Assembly: GCA_027483995.1 (NCBI GenBank)
Contig: JAIXTK010000429.1
Span: forward strand, 1 to 37,523
Source: Acetobacteraceae bacterium
GTDB taxonomy: Bacteria; Pseudomonadota; Alphaproteobacteria; Acetobacterales; Acetobacteraceae
Direction of reading: 5' to 3'
Length of the DNA stretch: 37,523 nt
The notes below the pieces were generated by a model. The model was not told where the DNA came from, did not search any database, and saw only the letters and a program-made list of their open reading frames with translations. The position numbers were made by a program, and so were the translations under genes. Positions 9,110-16,251 of the stretch are shown piece by piece. Numbering within the stretch: position 1 is the first letter of the stretch; every line of letters begins with the position of its first letter.

Positions 9110-10261
9110 ATGGGCAGCGAAGCGGTGATCTCAGGCTGGGTGGCCCCGGGCTTCGCGGTGGTGGAGGACGCCTTCGCCGCCAATTTCCATCGCGAGGAGC
9201 CCGAGAGCGAACTGGGCGCGGCGCTCGCCGTCTATTTCGAAGGGCGCTGCGTGGTGGATCTCTGGGGCGGCTTCACCGACACCGCCCGCACCCGCCCCTG
9301 GGCGCGCGATACGCTGGTGAATGTCTGGTCCGCCAGCAAGGGCCTCACCGCGCTGGCCGTGGCGATCCTGGTCGACCAGGGGGCCGCCAGCTACGACGAC
9401 CCGGTGGCGAAGCACTGGCCGGAATTCGCGGCCAACGGCAAGGAGGCCATCACAATCGGCCAGATCCTGTCGCACCAGTCCGGCCTCAATGGCTGGGAGG
9501 CGCCGACCACCTGGGACGATCTCTACAACTGGCGCACCGCCACATCCCGCCTCGCCGCCCAGGCGCCGGCCTGGGAGCCGGGCACGCTCGCCTCCTACCA
9601 CGCCATCACCCACGGCTATTTGGCCGGGGAGGTAGTGCGCCGCATCACCGGCCAGCATCCCGGCCCCTTCATCCGCGACGCCATCGCCACCCCGCTGGGT
9701 GCGGATTTCCATGTCGGCCTGCCCGCAGGGCATGATTGGCGCGTGGCCGAAATGCTGCCCCCGCCGCCGGCCAACGCCACCCCGGGCGGGCCCGGCCTGC
9801 CGGAGATCGCGCGCCGCGCCGTGACCAACCCGGTGGCCGACCCGGCCCTGCCCAACACCCGCGCCTGGCGCGAAGCGGAGATCCCGGCCGCCAACGGCCA
9901 GGCCTCCGCCCAGGGCCTGGCCCGCATCTACGGCGCGCTGGCCCATGGCGGCACGCTGGATGGCATCCGCATCATCTCGCCGGACGGGATCGACCGGATG
10001 CGCGCCCCGCGCCATCTGGGGCCGGACCAGATGGTCGGCCCACGCCATTGGGGCGCCGGCGTTGCCAGCCACGTCGCCCCGGCCTTCGGCCCGCATGCGG
10101 ATACGTTCGGCCACACCGGCTGGGGCGGCGCCTTCGGCTGCGCCAACATGCGCCGGCAGGTTGGCATCGGCTATGTCATGAACCGCATGGGCGGCCAGAT
10201 CGCCAGCAACCCACGCGGCACCAGCCTGGCCGCCGCCGTCTTTGCGGCATTGGGCGACTGA
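9110..10261 (+). CDS. Serine beta-lactamase-like hydrolase / esterase (class C fold)
   Basis: The 383-residue protein belongs to the beta-lactamase/EstB-type serine hydrolases (PF00144-like). The SxxK motif is Ser74-Ala-Ser-Lys77 in NVWSASKGLTAL, the second motif is Tyr163-His-Ala in SYHAITHGYLAG, and a C-terminal HTGWGG replaces KTG, as is usual for the esterase-type members. Such proteins are more often carboxylesterases, peptidases or transacylases than true beta-lactamases. No signal peptide is visible, which argues for a cytoplasmic role. The start at 9110 is preceded by AGGGAG; the longer ORF start would overlap the possible minus-strand remnant. A G/C-rich hairpin follows the stop. Confidence 0.87.
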   Translation: MGSEAVISGWVAPGFAVVEDAFAANFHREEPESELGAALAVYFEGRCVVDLWGGFTDTARTRPWARDTLVNVWSASKGLTALAVAILVDQGAASYDDPVAKHWPEFAANGKEAITIGQILSHQSGLNGWEAPTTWDDLYNWRTATSRLAAQAPAWEPGTLASYHAITHGYLAGEVVRRITGQHPGPFIRDAIATPLGADFHVGLPAGHDWRVAEMLPPPPANATPGGPGLPEIARRAVTNPVADPALPNTRAWREAEIPAANGQASAQGLARIYGALAHGGTLDGIRIISPDGIDRMRAPRHLGPDQMVGPRHWGAGVASHVAPAFGPHADTFGHTGWGGAFGCANMRRQVGIGYVMNRMGGQIASNPRGTSLAAAVFAALGD

Positions 10262-10312
10262 GCCGCGCCTGCTCCCGGCCTGAGGGGGGAAGGCACGTGC
10301 CACACGCAAGAA

Positions 10313-10337
10313 GGGCCGGGGGATCGTGCCCCGGCCC
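10313..10337. terminator. G/C hairpin between convergent genes
   Basis: A perfect 9-bp stem GGGCCGGGG / CCCCGGCCC with a 7-nt loop sits between the convergent hydrolase and 88-residue genes. It is followed by GGTTTG rather than a clean T-run. A 10-nt palindrome GGCACGTGCC precedes it at 10292. It probably works as a bidirectional terminator. Confidence 0.55.
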
Positions 10338-10367
10338 GGTTTGCTGAGGGATGGGACGGCTGGGCGT

Positions 10368-10634
10368 TCAGTTCGGCCGCCCGGTCCGCCACGCCTGCTC
10401 CGCCGCCTGGGACAGCGCGCCGGCGATCGACTTGTTCTTGTCGTGCAGGTAGCGATGGCGCGCCTTGTGCTCCGGGAACTGCTTCAGGTGCTGGCGGGTG
10501 ATGGAGAGGTATTCCAGCGACTCCTCCAGCGACAGGCCGCACAGCACCTCGTTGCCGCGACGGTCCACCGCCAGCGAGTGCAATTCGGAAAAATAGAGCC
10601 GATCTGGGGCGGCCAGCGGCAGGCGGTTCACCAT
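10368..10634 (-). CDS. Hypothetical 88-residue protein
   Basis: I do not recognise the family. The product is small, soluble and basic to neutral, with a predicted helical middle (LSLEESLEYLSITRQHLKQF) and a basic stretch ARHRYLHDKNKS. No TM or signal peptide is visible. Codon use is like the neighbours, and GGAG lies about 10 nt before the ATG, which supports a real gene. The region just upstream carries a perfect interrupted palindrome that could be an operator. The gene is convergent with the serine hydrolase and divergent from folE. Confidence 0.6.
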   Translation of the reverse strand: MVNRLPLAAPDRLYFSELHSLAVDRRGNEVLCGLSLEESLEYLSITRQHLKQFPEHKARHRYLHDKNKSIAGALSQAAEQAWRTGRPN

Positions 10635-10635
10635 G

Positions 10636-10668
10636 GATCAACACTCCGTGAAGGTTGATCGCAATTGC
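10636..10668. promoter_or_regulatory. Operator-like palindromes upstream of the 88-residue gene
   Basis: GATCAAC (10636-10642) and GTTGATC (10654-10660) form a perfect 7-bp inverted repeat with an 11-nt spacer, immediately before the minus-strand ATG. The palindrome GCAATTGC follows at 10661-10668. The centre-to-centre distance of 18 nt would suit a dimeric helix-turn-helix regulator. The same palindrome could instead fold in the 5' leader and hide the Shine-Dalgarno GGAG, which lies in the spacer. Confidence 0.45.
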
Positions 10669-11018
10669 GCGATTCCCCAGCCGGACGCAAGTTACGTTTT
10701 TCGATGTTCCAAGTGTGCAGCAATGAGTTTCCGAAAAGACAGCATACAGTTTGCATCGCCGCTGCAGCACCGGGCAGGGCGTGTGGGCTCAGTGCAAGGG
10801 TGCACCGGAGTTATCCGCATCGTCCGCAGTCAGGAGAGTGCAATCATTGCTTCATAGATAGGTAAGACATGCATGGTTCATAGGCCAGCCATGCGGCAAC
10901 CGTTCCGCCGCGGGCTCGCTCTGGCCACCTTGGTGCCCACGGCGCCATACAAGCGTTGCAGGTGTGGTGCTCCACCCCATGTCTCACGCTGAAGCGCCCA
11001 AGCCGACCTCCGACCGCG
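10669..11018. other. Divergent intergenic region before folE
   Basis: About 350 bases lie between the palindromes and folE. The first 200 bases are clearly less G/C-rich than the genes (for example AAGTTACGTTTTTCGATG), as expected of a divergent promoter region. ORFs drawn across it (10633-10857 and others) have no protein character. I see no RNA gene or convincing promoter hexamers. A short open frame from the ATG at 10979 ends at 11062 inside folE. Confidence 0.4.
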
Positions 11019-11762
11019 ATGGAATCCCCGATGCCGCCACCCCCCGCCGACGCCGAGGATGAGGGCCCCCAGACGGGAGCCACCACCGAACCCGCCTCTG
11101 CCCGCATCCGCAACCGCATCCGTCGTGCGCGCAAGCGGTTCCATGCCAACGACAACATCAGCGAATTCCTGCTGCCCGGCGACCTCGAGCAGTTGCTGGA
11201 CGAGGTCGCCGGCAAGATGCAGGGCGTGCTGGAAAGCCTGGTGATCGACACCGAGAGCGACCACAACACGCAAGACACTGCGCGCCGCGTCGCCAAGATG
11301 TATCTCAACGAGGTGTTCCGCGGCCGCTACGCCGCCGCCCCGCCGGTGACCGAGTTCCCCAATGCCGAGCAGCTCAACGAGCTGATGATCGTGGGCCCGA
11401 TCACCGTGCGCAGCGCCTGCAGCCACCATTTCTGCCCGATCATGGGGCGGCTTTGGATCGGGCTGATGCCGAACGAGCACTCCAACCTCATCGGCCTGTC
11501 CAAATATGCCCGCCTGGCGGATTGGGTGATGAGCCGCCCGCAGATCCAGGAGGAGGCGATCGCCCAGATGGCCGACCTGCTGATGAGCAAGGTGGCACCC
11601 GATGGCCTGGCGGTGGTGATGGAAGCCGACCATTTCTGCATGCACTGGCGCGGGGTGAAGGACACCAACACCAAGATGATCAACTCGGTCATGCGCGGCT
11701 CGTTCCTCAAGGACGCGGCGCTGCGGCGCGAATTCCTCTCGCTGATCAACCTGAAGGCCTAG
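11019..11762 (+). CDS. folE: Divergent GTP cyclohydrolase I
   Basis: FolE converts GTP to 7,8-dihydroneopterin triphosphate, the first step to folate and biopterins. The zinc and active-site residues are present: Cys134 and His137 in RSACSHHFCPIMG, His205 and Cys207 in ADHFCMHWRGV, Ser-Lys in IGLSKYARLADW and the guanine-binding Glu in RPQIQEEA. The rest is quite divergent, and the Glu of the usual CEHH motif is Ser. A long, charged, low-complexity N-terminus (to ~50) precedes the fold. The start is uncertain: ATG at 11019 (247 residues) or 11031, neither with a good Shine-Dalgarno; the track start is a TTG at 10956. The stop is 7 nt from the BLUF gene, so the two are probably co-translated. 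Confidence 0.85.
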   Translation: MESPMPPPPADAEDEGPQTGATTEPASARIRNRIRRARKRFHANDNISEFLLPGDLEQLLDEVAGKMQGVLESLVIDTESDHNTQDTARRVAKMYLNEVFRGRYAAAPPVTEFPNAEQLNELMIVGPITVRSACSHHFCPIMGRLWIGLMPNEHSNLIGLSKYARLADWVMSRPQIQEEAIAQMADLLMSKVAPDGLAVVMEADHFCMHWRGVKDTNTKMINSVMRGSFLKDAALRREFLSLINLKA

Positions 11763-11769
11763 CCCCCCG

Positions 11770-12198
11770 ATGCTTGTCCGCTGCCTCTACGCCAGCCGCG
11801 CCCGCCAGCCTCTCACCCCTGCCGTGGTCGATGGGATCCTGGAGCAGTCCCGCCGCAACAACCCCGCCCGCGGCATCACCGGCCTGCTCTGTTTCGTGGA
11901 CGACGTCTTCGTCCAGGTGCTCGAAGGCGGGCGGGACCCGGTGTGCGACCTGTTCGCCACCATCGTGCGCGACGACCGCCATAGCGGCGTGCGCCTGCTC
12001 TCCTATGAGGAGATCGGCGAGCGCCGCTTCGGCCACTGGAACATGGGCCAGGTGAACATCGCCCGCGTGAACACCGCGCTGCTGCTGAAGTATTCCGAAA
12101 AGCCGGTGCTGGACCCGTTCACCGCCTCGGGTGCGGCCACGCTGGCCCTGCTGCACGAGTTGGTGGACACTGCCCAGATCGCCACGCGCGGCAGCTGA
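11770..12198 (+). CDS. Short BLUF-domain blue-light photoreceptor
   Basis: The 142-residue protein is almost entirely a BLUF domain, which binds FAD non-covalently and senses blue light by hydrogen-bond rearrangement. All key residues are visible with the spacing of the PixD (Slr1694) family: Tyr7 in RCLYAS, Asn31 in NNPARGITGLL, Gln49 in VFVQVLEGG, and Trp90 and Met92 in GHWNMGQVN. A short C-terminal helical extension (~100-142) has no output domain, so signalling must go through protein contacts. It begins 7 nt after folE without a clear Shine-Dalgarno, which suggests translational coupling, and a glutathione transferase follows 20 nt later. A light-dependent effect on the FolE step is an attractive but untested inference. 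Confidence 0.93.
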   Translation: MLVRCLYASRARQPLTPAVVDGILEQSRRNNPARGITGLLCFVDDVFVQVLEGGRDPVCDLFATIVRDDRHSGVRLLSYEEIGERRFGHWNMGQVNIARVNTALLLKYSEKPVLDPFTASGAATLALLHELVDTAQIATRGS

Positions 12199-12218
12199 TC
12201 AACCGGGAGATCCCCAGG

Positions 12219-12971
12219 ATGGCCTACGACCTGCACTACTGGCCGACCCCCAACGGCAAGAAGGTCACCATCCTGCTGGAGGAGCTGGGGGCGCCCTACA
12301 CCGTCGTGCCGGTCAATATCGGCAGGGGCGACCAGTTCCGGCCGGAATTCCTGCAGATGAACCCCAACCACCGCATGCCCGTGCTGGTGGACAACGCGCC
12401 CTCCGATGGCGGCGCCCCGGTGCCGGTGTTCGAATCCGGCGCGATCATGCAGTACCTGGCGGAGAAGCACGCAGCCTTCCTGCCCGCCGATGCGCGCGGC
12501 CGCACCGAGGTGATGCAGTGGGTGTTCTGGCAGATGGCCAACCAGGGCCCCAAGCTCGGCGAATGCGGCCATTTCCGCCGGCTGGGGGACAGCAAGGGCG
12601 ACCAATCCTACGCCGTGCGCCGCTTCACCGATGAGGCGAACCGCCTCTACGGCGTGCTCAACAACCGCCTGCACAGCCGCCGCTACCTCACCGGGGACAG
12701 CTACACGATTGCCGACATGATCTGCTTCCCCTGGACGGTGAACTGGAAGGGGCAGGGGCAGGACATCGCCGAGTTCCCCTACTTCGCCCGCTGGCATGCC
12801 GAGCTGGCCGCCCGCCCCGCGGTGCAGCGTGGCCTTGCCGCCGGCGCCGGCTTCTCCGAAGACCCCGCCACCCTGCCGCAGGCGGAGCGCGACCGCCGCG
12901 CCGCCCTGCTCTACAACCAGCGCGCCCTGCCGGCCCCCGAGGGCGGCTTGCTGGTCATCCCGCCGGGCTGA
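12219..12971 (+). CDS. Nu-class-like glutathione S-transferase (YfcG/YghU type)
   Basis: The 250-residue protein opens with a thioredoxin-fold N-terminal domain in which YWPTPNGKKVTILLEEL and VPVNIGRGDQF closely follow E. coli YfcG. Thr10 and Asn12 correspond to the glutathione-contacting Thr/Asn of that Nu class, and FESGAIMQYLAEK is the gamma-glutamyl-binding ES motif. The C-terminal helical domain runs from ~100. Nu-class enzymes have glutathione- or disulfide-bond-dependent reductase activity rather than classical conjugation. GGGAGA precedes the ATG. It is the last gene of the FolE-BLUF unit and is followed by a strong terminator. Confidence 0.9.
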   Translation: MAYDLHYWPTPNGKKVTILLEELGAPYTVVPVNIGRGDQFRPEFLQMNPNHRMPVLVDNAPSDGGAPVPVFESGAIMQYLAEKHAAFLPADARGRTEVMQWVFWQMANQGPKLGECGHFRRLGDSKGDQSYAVRRFTDEANRLYGVLNNRLHSRRYLTGDSYTIADMICFPWTVNWKGQGQDIAEFPYFARWHAELAARPAVQRGLAAGAGFSEDPATLPQAERDRRAALLYNQRALPAPEGGLLVIPPG

Positions 12972-13010
12972 TCCCCGGCCCCCTTCGTTTCACGATCCCG
13001 TCATTACCCG

Positions 13011-13039
13011 CGCCGCCCGGTCCCCCCGGGCGGCGTTTT
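13011..13039 (+). terminator. Rho-independent terminator after the folE-BLUF-GST unit
   Basis: CGCCGCCCGG and CCGGGCGGCG form a perfect 10-bp stem around a 5-nt loop, followed directly by TTTT. It lies 40 nt after the GST stop and marks the end of that transcription unit. Confidence 0.85.
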
Positions 13040-13077
13040 CGCGTGTTTGTATCTCAACATCTCCAACAATGTTCACT

Positions 13078-13095
13078 TTTGTAAATTCTTACAAA
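13078..13095. promoter_or_regulatory. A/T-rich palindromic operator candidate
   Basis: TTTGTAA-ATTC-TTACAAA is a perfect 7-bp inverted repeat with a 4-nt spacer, in an unusually A/T-rich patch (about 13040-13170) of a ~70% GC window. The position, 147 nt upstream of the first of two small membrane-protein genes and just after a terminator, suits an operator. The half-site TGTAA resembles several regulator families, so I do not assign one. Confidence 0.5.
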
Positions 13096-13241
13096 TTGGC
13101 TACCGCAATGCCTGCCGTGCTGTTGCGTTCCGCCCGGAAAGCGATCTACGGTTCATTTTATTAGACGTTTCTTTCAATGTCCTTTCGGCCCAGCGCGATG
13201 GGACACCCATTTGACCGCACCGTTTTCCAGGAGTGGTGGAC

Positions 13242-13676
13242 ATGAGTTTCTATCGGATCACCTGGCTGGCCTTCTTCTCCCTCGGCGCCATCGCCCTGGC
13301 CGGCTACGTCGTGGCCTTCGACAGTTGGGCCGTCCAAACCGCCGCTCCCGGCGCGGAGCTGCTGTGCCACGGCACGCTCGCCGGCAACATCCCCCTCACG
13401 CGCGCGCCGCTCTGCCTCGCGGTCTGGTTCACTGAGACCAAGGCCTGGCTCGGCCATGCGCAGGAGATGGTGCTGCACACCGCCTACGGCCTGCAGGGCG
13501 GGGAGCTGTTGCACACCGCCGATATCGGCCTGTTCGCCTTCGGCACGCTGGCCGGCGGCCTCGCGCTGAACTGGCTCTGGGCGACGGCCATGACCCATGT
13601 CGCCATCGCCCTTGTCGCTGCCTGCTACTCGCTGGTCCAGGGCCTGTCCCAGTTCCTGAGGAGCCACACCGCCTGA
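13242..13676 (+). CDS. Small membrane protein, first of a paralogous pair
   Basis: The 144-residue protein is of unknown function. It has an N-terminal hydrophobic helix (~7-26), a loop that includes FDSWAVQ and two cysteines (LLCHGT and PLCLAVW), a helical middle, and a C-terminal hydrophobic region (~94-132, FGTLAGGLALNWLWATAMTH) long enough for one or two TM helices. The loop is probably periplasmic. The ATG at 13242 has CAGGAG about 8 nt upstream. The next gene is a diverged copy with the same layout. The upstream region carries the A/T-rich palindrome. Confidence 0.68.
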   Translation: MSFYRITWLAFFSLGAIALAGYVVAFDSWAVQTAAPGAELLCHGTLAGNIPLTRAPLCLAVWFTETKAWLGHAQEMVLHTAYGLQGGELLHTADIGLFAFGTLAGGLALNWLWATAMTHVAIALVAACYSLVQGLSQFLRSHTA

Positions 13677-13801
13677 CCCGCCATTCCCTACCCCCGGCCT
13701 ACCGCGTGCCCTGCCCAACGCCGCATCGCGCGCGTTGTTAAGGAAAAATTGACCCTCTGCCGCGCATTCCTGCGTGGCACCTCCTGCCGGACGCCTGAAC
13801 C

Positions 13802-14242
13802 ATGTACCGATCCATCTGGATGTACTACTTCATCACCGGCCTGCTCAGCTTCACCGCCGGCGTTCCGGCGATGGACAGCTGGGCCGACTCCCTGCTCCCG
13901 CCGGAAGGTGCGGCCTGCCACCTCACCCAGGCCATCGCAGGGCTCTCCCGCGCCGATCTCTCCCTGTGCCTGGCGGCCGGCATTGCCGAAGCCCGCACCG
14001 CCGCGGGCACCGGCCTGTCTGTGCTGGGCGACATCCACCAGGGCATGGCGCTGTCAGACTGGCTGCGCGTGGCGGATGTTGTGATGATCACCGCGGGCCT
14101 GATCGCCGCGGCCCTCGCGCTGGTCTGGGTCTGGGCCAACAGCATGACCCGCCTGGCCGGCCTCTCCCTTACCGGCACCTACACCCTGGTGCGCGCCGTG
14201 GGCATCGCGCTGGAGCGGCGGGGCTTCACCTCCGCCTCCTGA
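13802..14242 (+). CDS. Small membrane protein, second of a paralogous pair
   Basis: The 146-residue product is of unknown function. It aligns by eye over its whole length with the preceding gene: a hydrophobic N-terminus, MDSWADS where the other has FDSWAVQ, AACH facing LLCH, SLCLAAG facing PLCLAVW, VADVVM facing TADIGL, and LVWVWANSMTR facing LNWLWATAMTH. Two hydrophobic regions bracket a loop with two cysteines that could form a disulfide. The gap to the first gene is about 125 nt, and TTGACC at 13749 could be part of its own promoter, so the pair may not be strictly co-transcribed. The gene is convergent with tadA, 7 nt away. Confidence 0.68.
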   Translation: MYRSIWMYYFITGLLSFTAGVPAMDSWADSLLPPEGAACHLTQAIAGLSRADLSLCLAAGIAEARTAAGTGLSVLGDIHQGMALSDWLRVADVVMITAGLIAAALALVWVWANSMTRLAGLSLTGTYTLVRAVGIALERRGFTSAS

Positions 14243-14249
14243 CGGCACA

Positions 14250-14690
14250 TCAGCGCAGCGCGGCGAAGAAATCCTTCAGCAGCGCAGCCGCCTCGCTCTC
14301 CCGCACGCCGCCCACCACCTCTGGCCGGTGCTGTGCGCCCGGGGCGGCATAGATGCGCGGCCCATGCTCCACCCCGCCGCCCTTCGGATCGTAGGCGCCG
14401 AACACCACGCGGCGGATGCGGAACAGCCCCGCCGCCGCCGCGCACATCGGGCAGGGCTCCAGCGTTACCACCAGGTCGCACCCCACCAGCCGCGGCGAGC
14501 CCATCAGTTTTGCCGCCGCCCGCAACGCGATCATCTCCGCATGGCCCGCCGCATCATGCGCCGCTTCCACATTGTTGCCGGCCCGCGCCAGGATCCGCCC
14601 GTCCGGCCCGAGCACAACCGCACCCACCGGAACCTCCCCGCGCAGGGCGGCCGCCTTCGCCTCATCCAGTGCGGCGTTCATCGCGTTCAT
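14250..14690 (-). CDS. tadA: tRNA-specific adenosine deaminase
   Basis: TadA converts adenosine-34 to inosine in the tRNA-Arg anticodon. The 146-residue protein has the cytidine-deaminase fold with zinc ligands and catalytic Glu in GHAEMIAL (His50, Glu52) and LEPCPMC (Cys80, Cys83), and the nearby AYDPKGG segment typical of TadA. AAGGA lies 7 nt before the chosen ATG at 14690; an alternative Met lies three codons in. The track ORF extends far upstream over the divergent gene and is not used. A free-base or nucleoside deaminase is a less likely alternative. Confidence 0.9.
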   Translation of the reverse strand: MNAMNAALDEAKAAALRGEVPVGAVVLGPDGRILARAGNNVEAAHDAAGHAEMIALRAAAKLMGSPRLVGCDLVVTLEPCPMCAAAAGLFRIRRVVFGAYDPKGGGVEHGPRIYAAPGAQHRPEVVGGVRESEAAALLKDFFAALR

Positions 14691-14735
14691 GATCCGTCCT
14701 TGCCACCGCCGCACCCCGCGGCGTAGCAACCGCTT

Positions 14736-15488
14736 ATGAGCATGTTTACCAAGCCAGGGGGCAACCTCCCCACCATCGGCGTCACCCTCGATAGCGAGAA
14801 GCCCGGCGGCTACTCGAAATACCCCTGGTACGCGCTGCGCACCAACTACATGGATGCGGTGGCGGCCACCGGCGGCCTGCCCATGGCCCTGCCGCACAAC
14901 GCCAACCTCGCCGAAGCCATGCTGGACCGGATCGACGCGCTGATCGTCACCGGCGGCGCGTTCGACGTCGATCCCTCGCTCTACGGCGACGCCGGCCGGC
15001 ACGACACCGTGATCCTCAAGGAAGGCCGCACCGCCGCCGAACTTGCTTTGGTGCGCGGCGCGCTGGCCCGCAACATGCCGGTACTGGGCATCTGCGGCGG
15101 CGAGCAGCTGCTGGCCGTGGCCCTCGGCGGCACGCTGATCCAGCACATCCCGGATACGATCCCGAACGCACTGGACCACGAGCAGAAGAACCCGCGCAAC
15201 GAGCCGGGCCACGAGATCGCCGTGGTCCCCGGCACGCTGCTGCACCGCATCGTGGGATCCACGGCCATGAACGTGAACACCTCCCACCATCAGGCCGTCC
15301 GCGCGCCCGGGCCGCGTGCCCCCCGTGCTTCATTCATCGTCAACGCCACCTCCTCGGATGGCGTGATCGAGGGCATCGAGGACGCCAGCTATCGCTTCTG
15401 CCTCGGCGTGCAGTGGCACCCGGAATTCTTCATCGACCCCGGCGACCGCCGTATCTTCGATGCCCTCGCCGCCGCGGCGCGCGCATGA
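14736..15488 (+). CDS. Class I glutamine amidotransferase-like hydrolase (peptidase C26, PuuD-like)
   Basis: The 250-residue protein has the gamma-glutamyl hydrolase/PuuD version of the class I GATase fold. The nucleophile is Cys120 in VLGICGGEQLLAV, with His228 and Glu230 in GVQWHPEFF completing the triad. An N-terminal segment LPTIGVTLD and VTGGAFDVDPSLYG are typical of the gamma-glutamyl-gamma-aminobutyrate hydrolase group. It probably cleaves a gamma-glutamyl amide, but no putrescine-utilisation genes lie nearby, so the substrate is open. No good Shine-Dalgarno precedes the ATG at 14736 (another ATG is at 14742). Its stop overlaps the next start as ATGA. Confidence 0.87.
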   Translation: MSMFTKPGGNLPTIGVTLDSEKPGGYSKYPWYALRTNYMDAVAATGGLPMALPHNANLAEAMLDRIDALIVTGGAFDVDPSLYGDAGRHDTVILKEGRTAAELALVRGALARNMPVLGICGGEQLLAVALGGTLIQHIPDTIPNALDHEQKNPRNEPGHEIAVVPGTLLHRIVGSTAMNVNTSHHQAVRAPGPRAPRASFIVNATSSDGVIEGIEDASYRFCLGVQWHPEFFIDPGDRRIFDALAAAARA

Positions 15489-16240
15489 GCGATATCCCCG
15501 AGACCGATGCCCCGCCTGCGAGCCCCAAGGGCGAGCGCATCGCCAAGTGGCTCGCCCGCGCCGGCATCGCCAGCCGGCGCGACGCGGAGAAGCTGCTCAC
15601 TGAAGGCCGGGTGAAGCTGAACAACGTGGTCGTCACCCACCCCGCCACCTTCATCGAGCCCGGCGACCTCGTCACCGTCAACGGCACGCTGGTGAACGAG
15701 CCGGAGCGCACCCGCCTGTGGCGCTACCACAAGCCGGATGGCCTGGTGACGACCCATCGCGACCCCCAGGGCCGCCCCACCGTGTTCGAGAAGATGCCGC
15801 CGAGCATTCCGCGCGTGGTCAGCGTCGGCCGGCTGGATCTCAATTCGGAGGGCCTGCTGCTCCTCACCAATGACGGCACCCTGGCCCGCCGGCTGGAACT
15901 GCCCAGCAACGCCTGGGTCCGCCGCTACCGCGTGCGCGTTTTCGGCATCCCCACCGAAAGCCAGCTCGCCGCCCTGGCCAAGGGCATCACCGTCGCCGGC
16001 GAGCGCTACGGCCCGATCGAGGCGGGGCTGGACAGCCGCAAGGGCGACAATGCCTGGCTCACCGTGGCGCTGAAGGAAGGCCGCAACCGGGAGGTGCGCA
16101 AGGTGATGGCCCATCTCGGCCTGGAGGTCAGCCGCCTGATCCGCGTCGCCTACGGCCCCTTCCAGCTCGGCAACCTCAACCGCGGCGAGGTCTCCGAAGT
16201 GCCCACCAAGGTGCTGCGCGAGCAGATCCCGCAGGGCTGA
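15485..16240 (+). CDS. RsuA/RluB-family rRNA pseudouridine synthase
   Basis: This 251-residue enzyme isomerises a specific uridine in ribosomal RNA to pseudouridine. An S4 RNA-binding domain (~17-70; ERIAKWLARAGIASRRDAE) is followed by the catalytic domain with Asp118 in VGRLDLNSEGLLLLTND and the KEGRNREVRKVMAHLG motif of the RsuA/RluB/E/F subfamily. RluB (23S U2605) is the most likely counterpart, but RluB, RluE and RsuA cannot be separated by eye. The start is the ATG of the ATGA overlap with the preceding gene, so the two are translationally coupled. rsmD follows 11 nt later, giving a small rRNA-modification unit. Confidence 0.9.
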   Translation: MSDIPETDAPPASPKGERIAKWLARAGIASRRDAEKLLTEGRVKLNNVVVTHPATFIEPGDLVTVNGTLVNEPERTRLWRYHKPDGLVTTHRDPQGRPTVFEKMPPSIPRVVSVGRLDLNSEGLLLLTNDGTLARRLELPSNAWVRRYRVRVFGIPTESQLAALAKGITVAGERYGPIEAGLDSRKGDNAWLTVALKEGRNREVRKVMAHLGLEVSRLIRVAYGPFQLGNLNRGEVSEVPTKVLREQIPQG

Positions 16241-16251
16241 GCGGGGCCGGG

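Noticed and set aside
9110-10261. Antibiotic-resistance beta-lactamase
   Set aside because: It has SxxK but a HTGWGG motif instead of KTG and no signal peptide, which fits esterase/peptidase-type members better.
10633-10857. 74-residue plus-strand ORF before folE
   Set aside because: It has no family resemblance, starts inside the 88-residue gene and crosses the less G/C-rich promoter region.
7000-11000. Prophage or genomic island around the muramidase
   Set aside because: No integrase, structural phage gene, tRNA attachment site or composition shift accompanies it.
12972-13241. Possible small RNA in the A/T-rich gap
   Set aside because: Only one intrinsic terminator is present and it belongs to the upstream GST; no promoter-terminator pair for an independent RNA can be seen.
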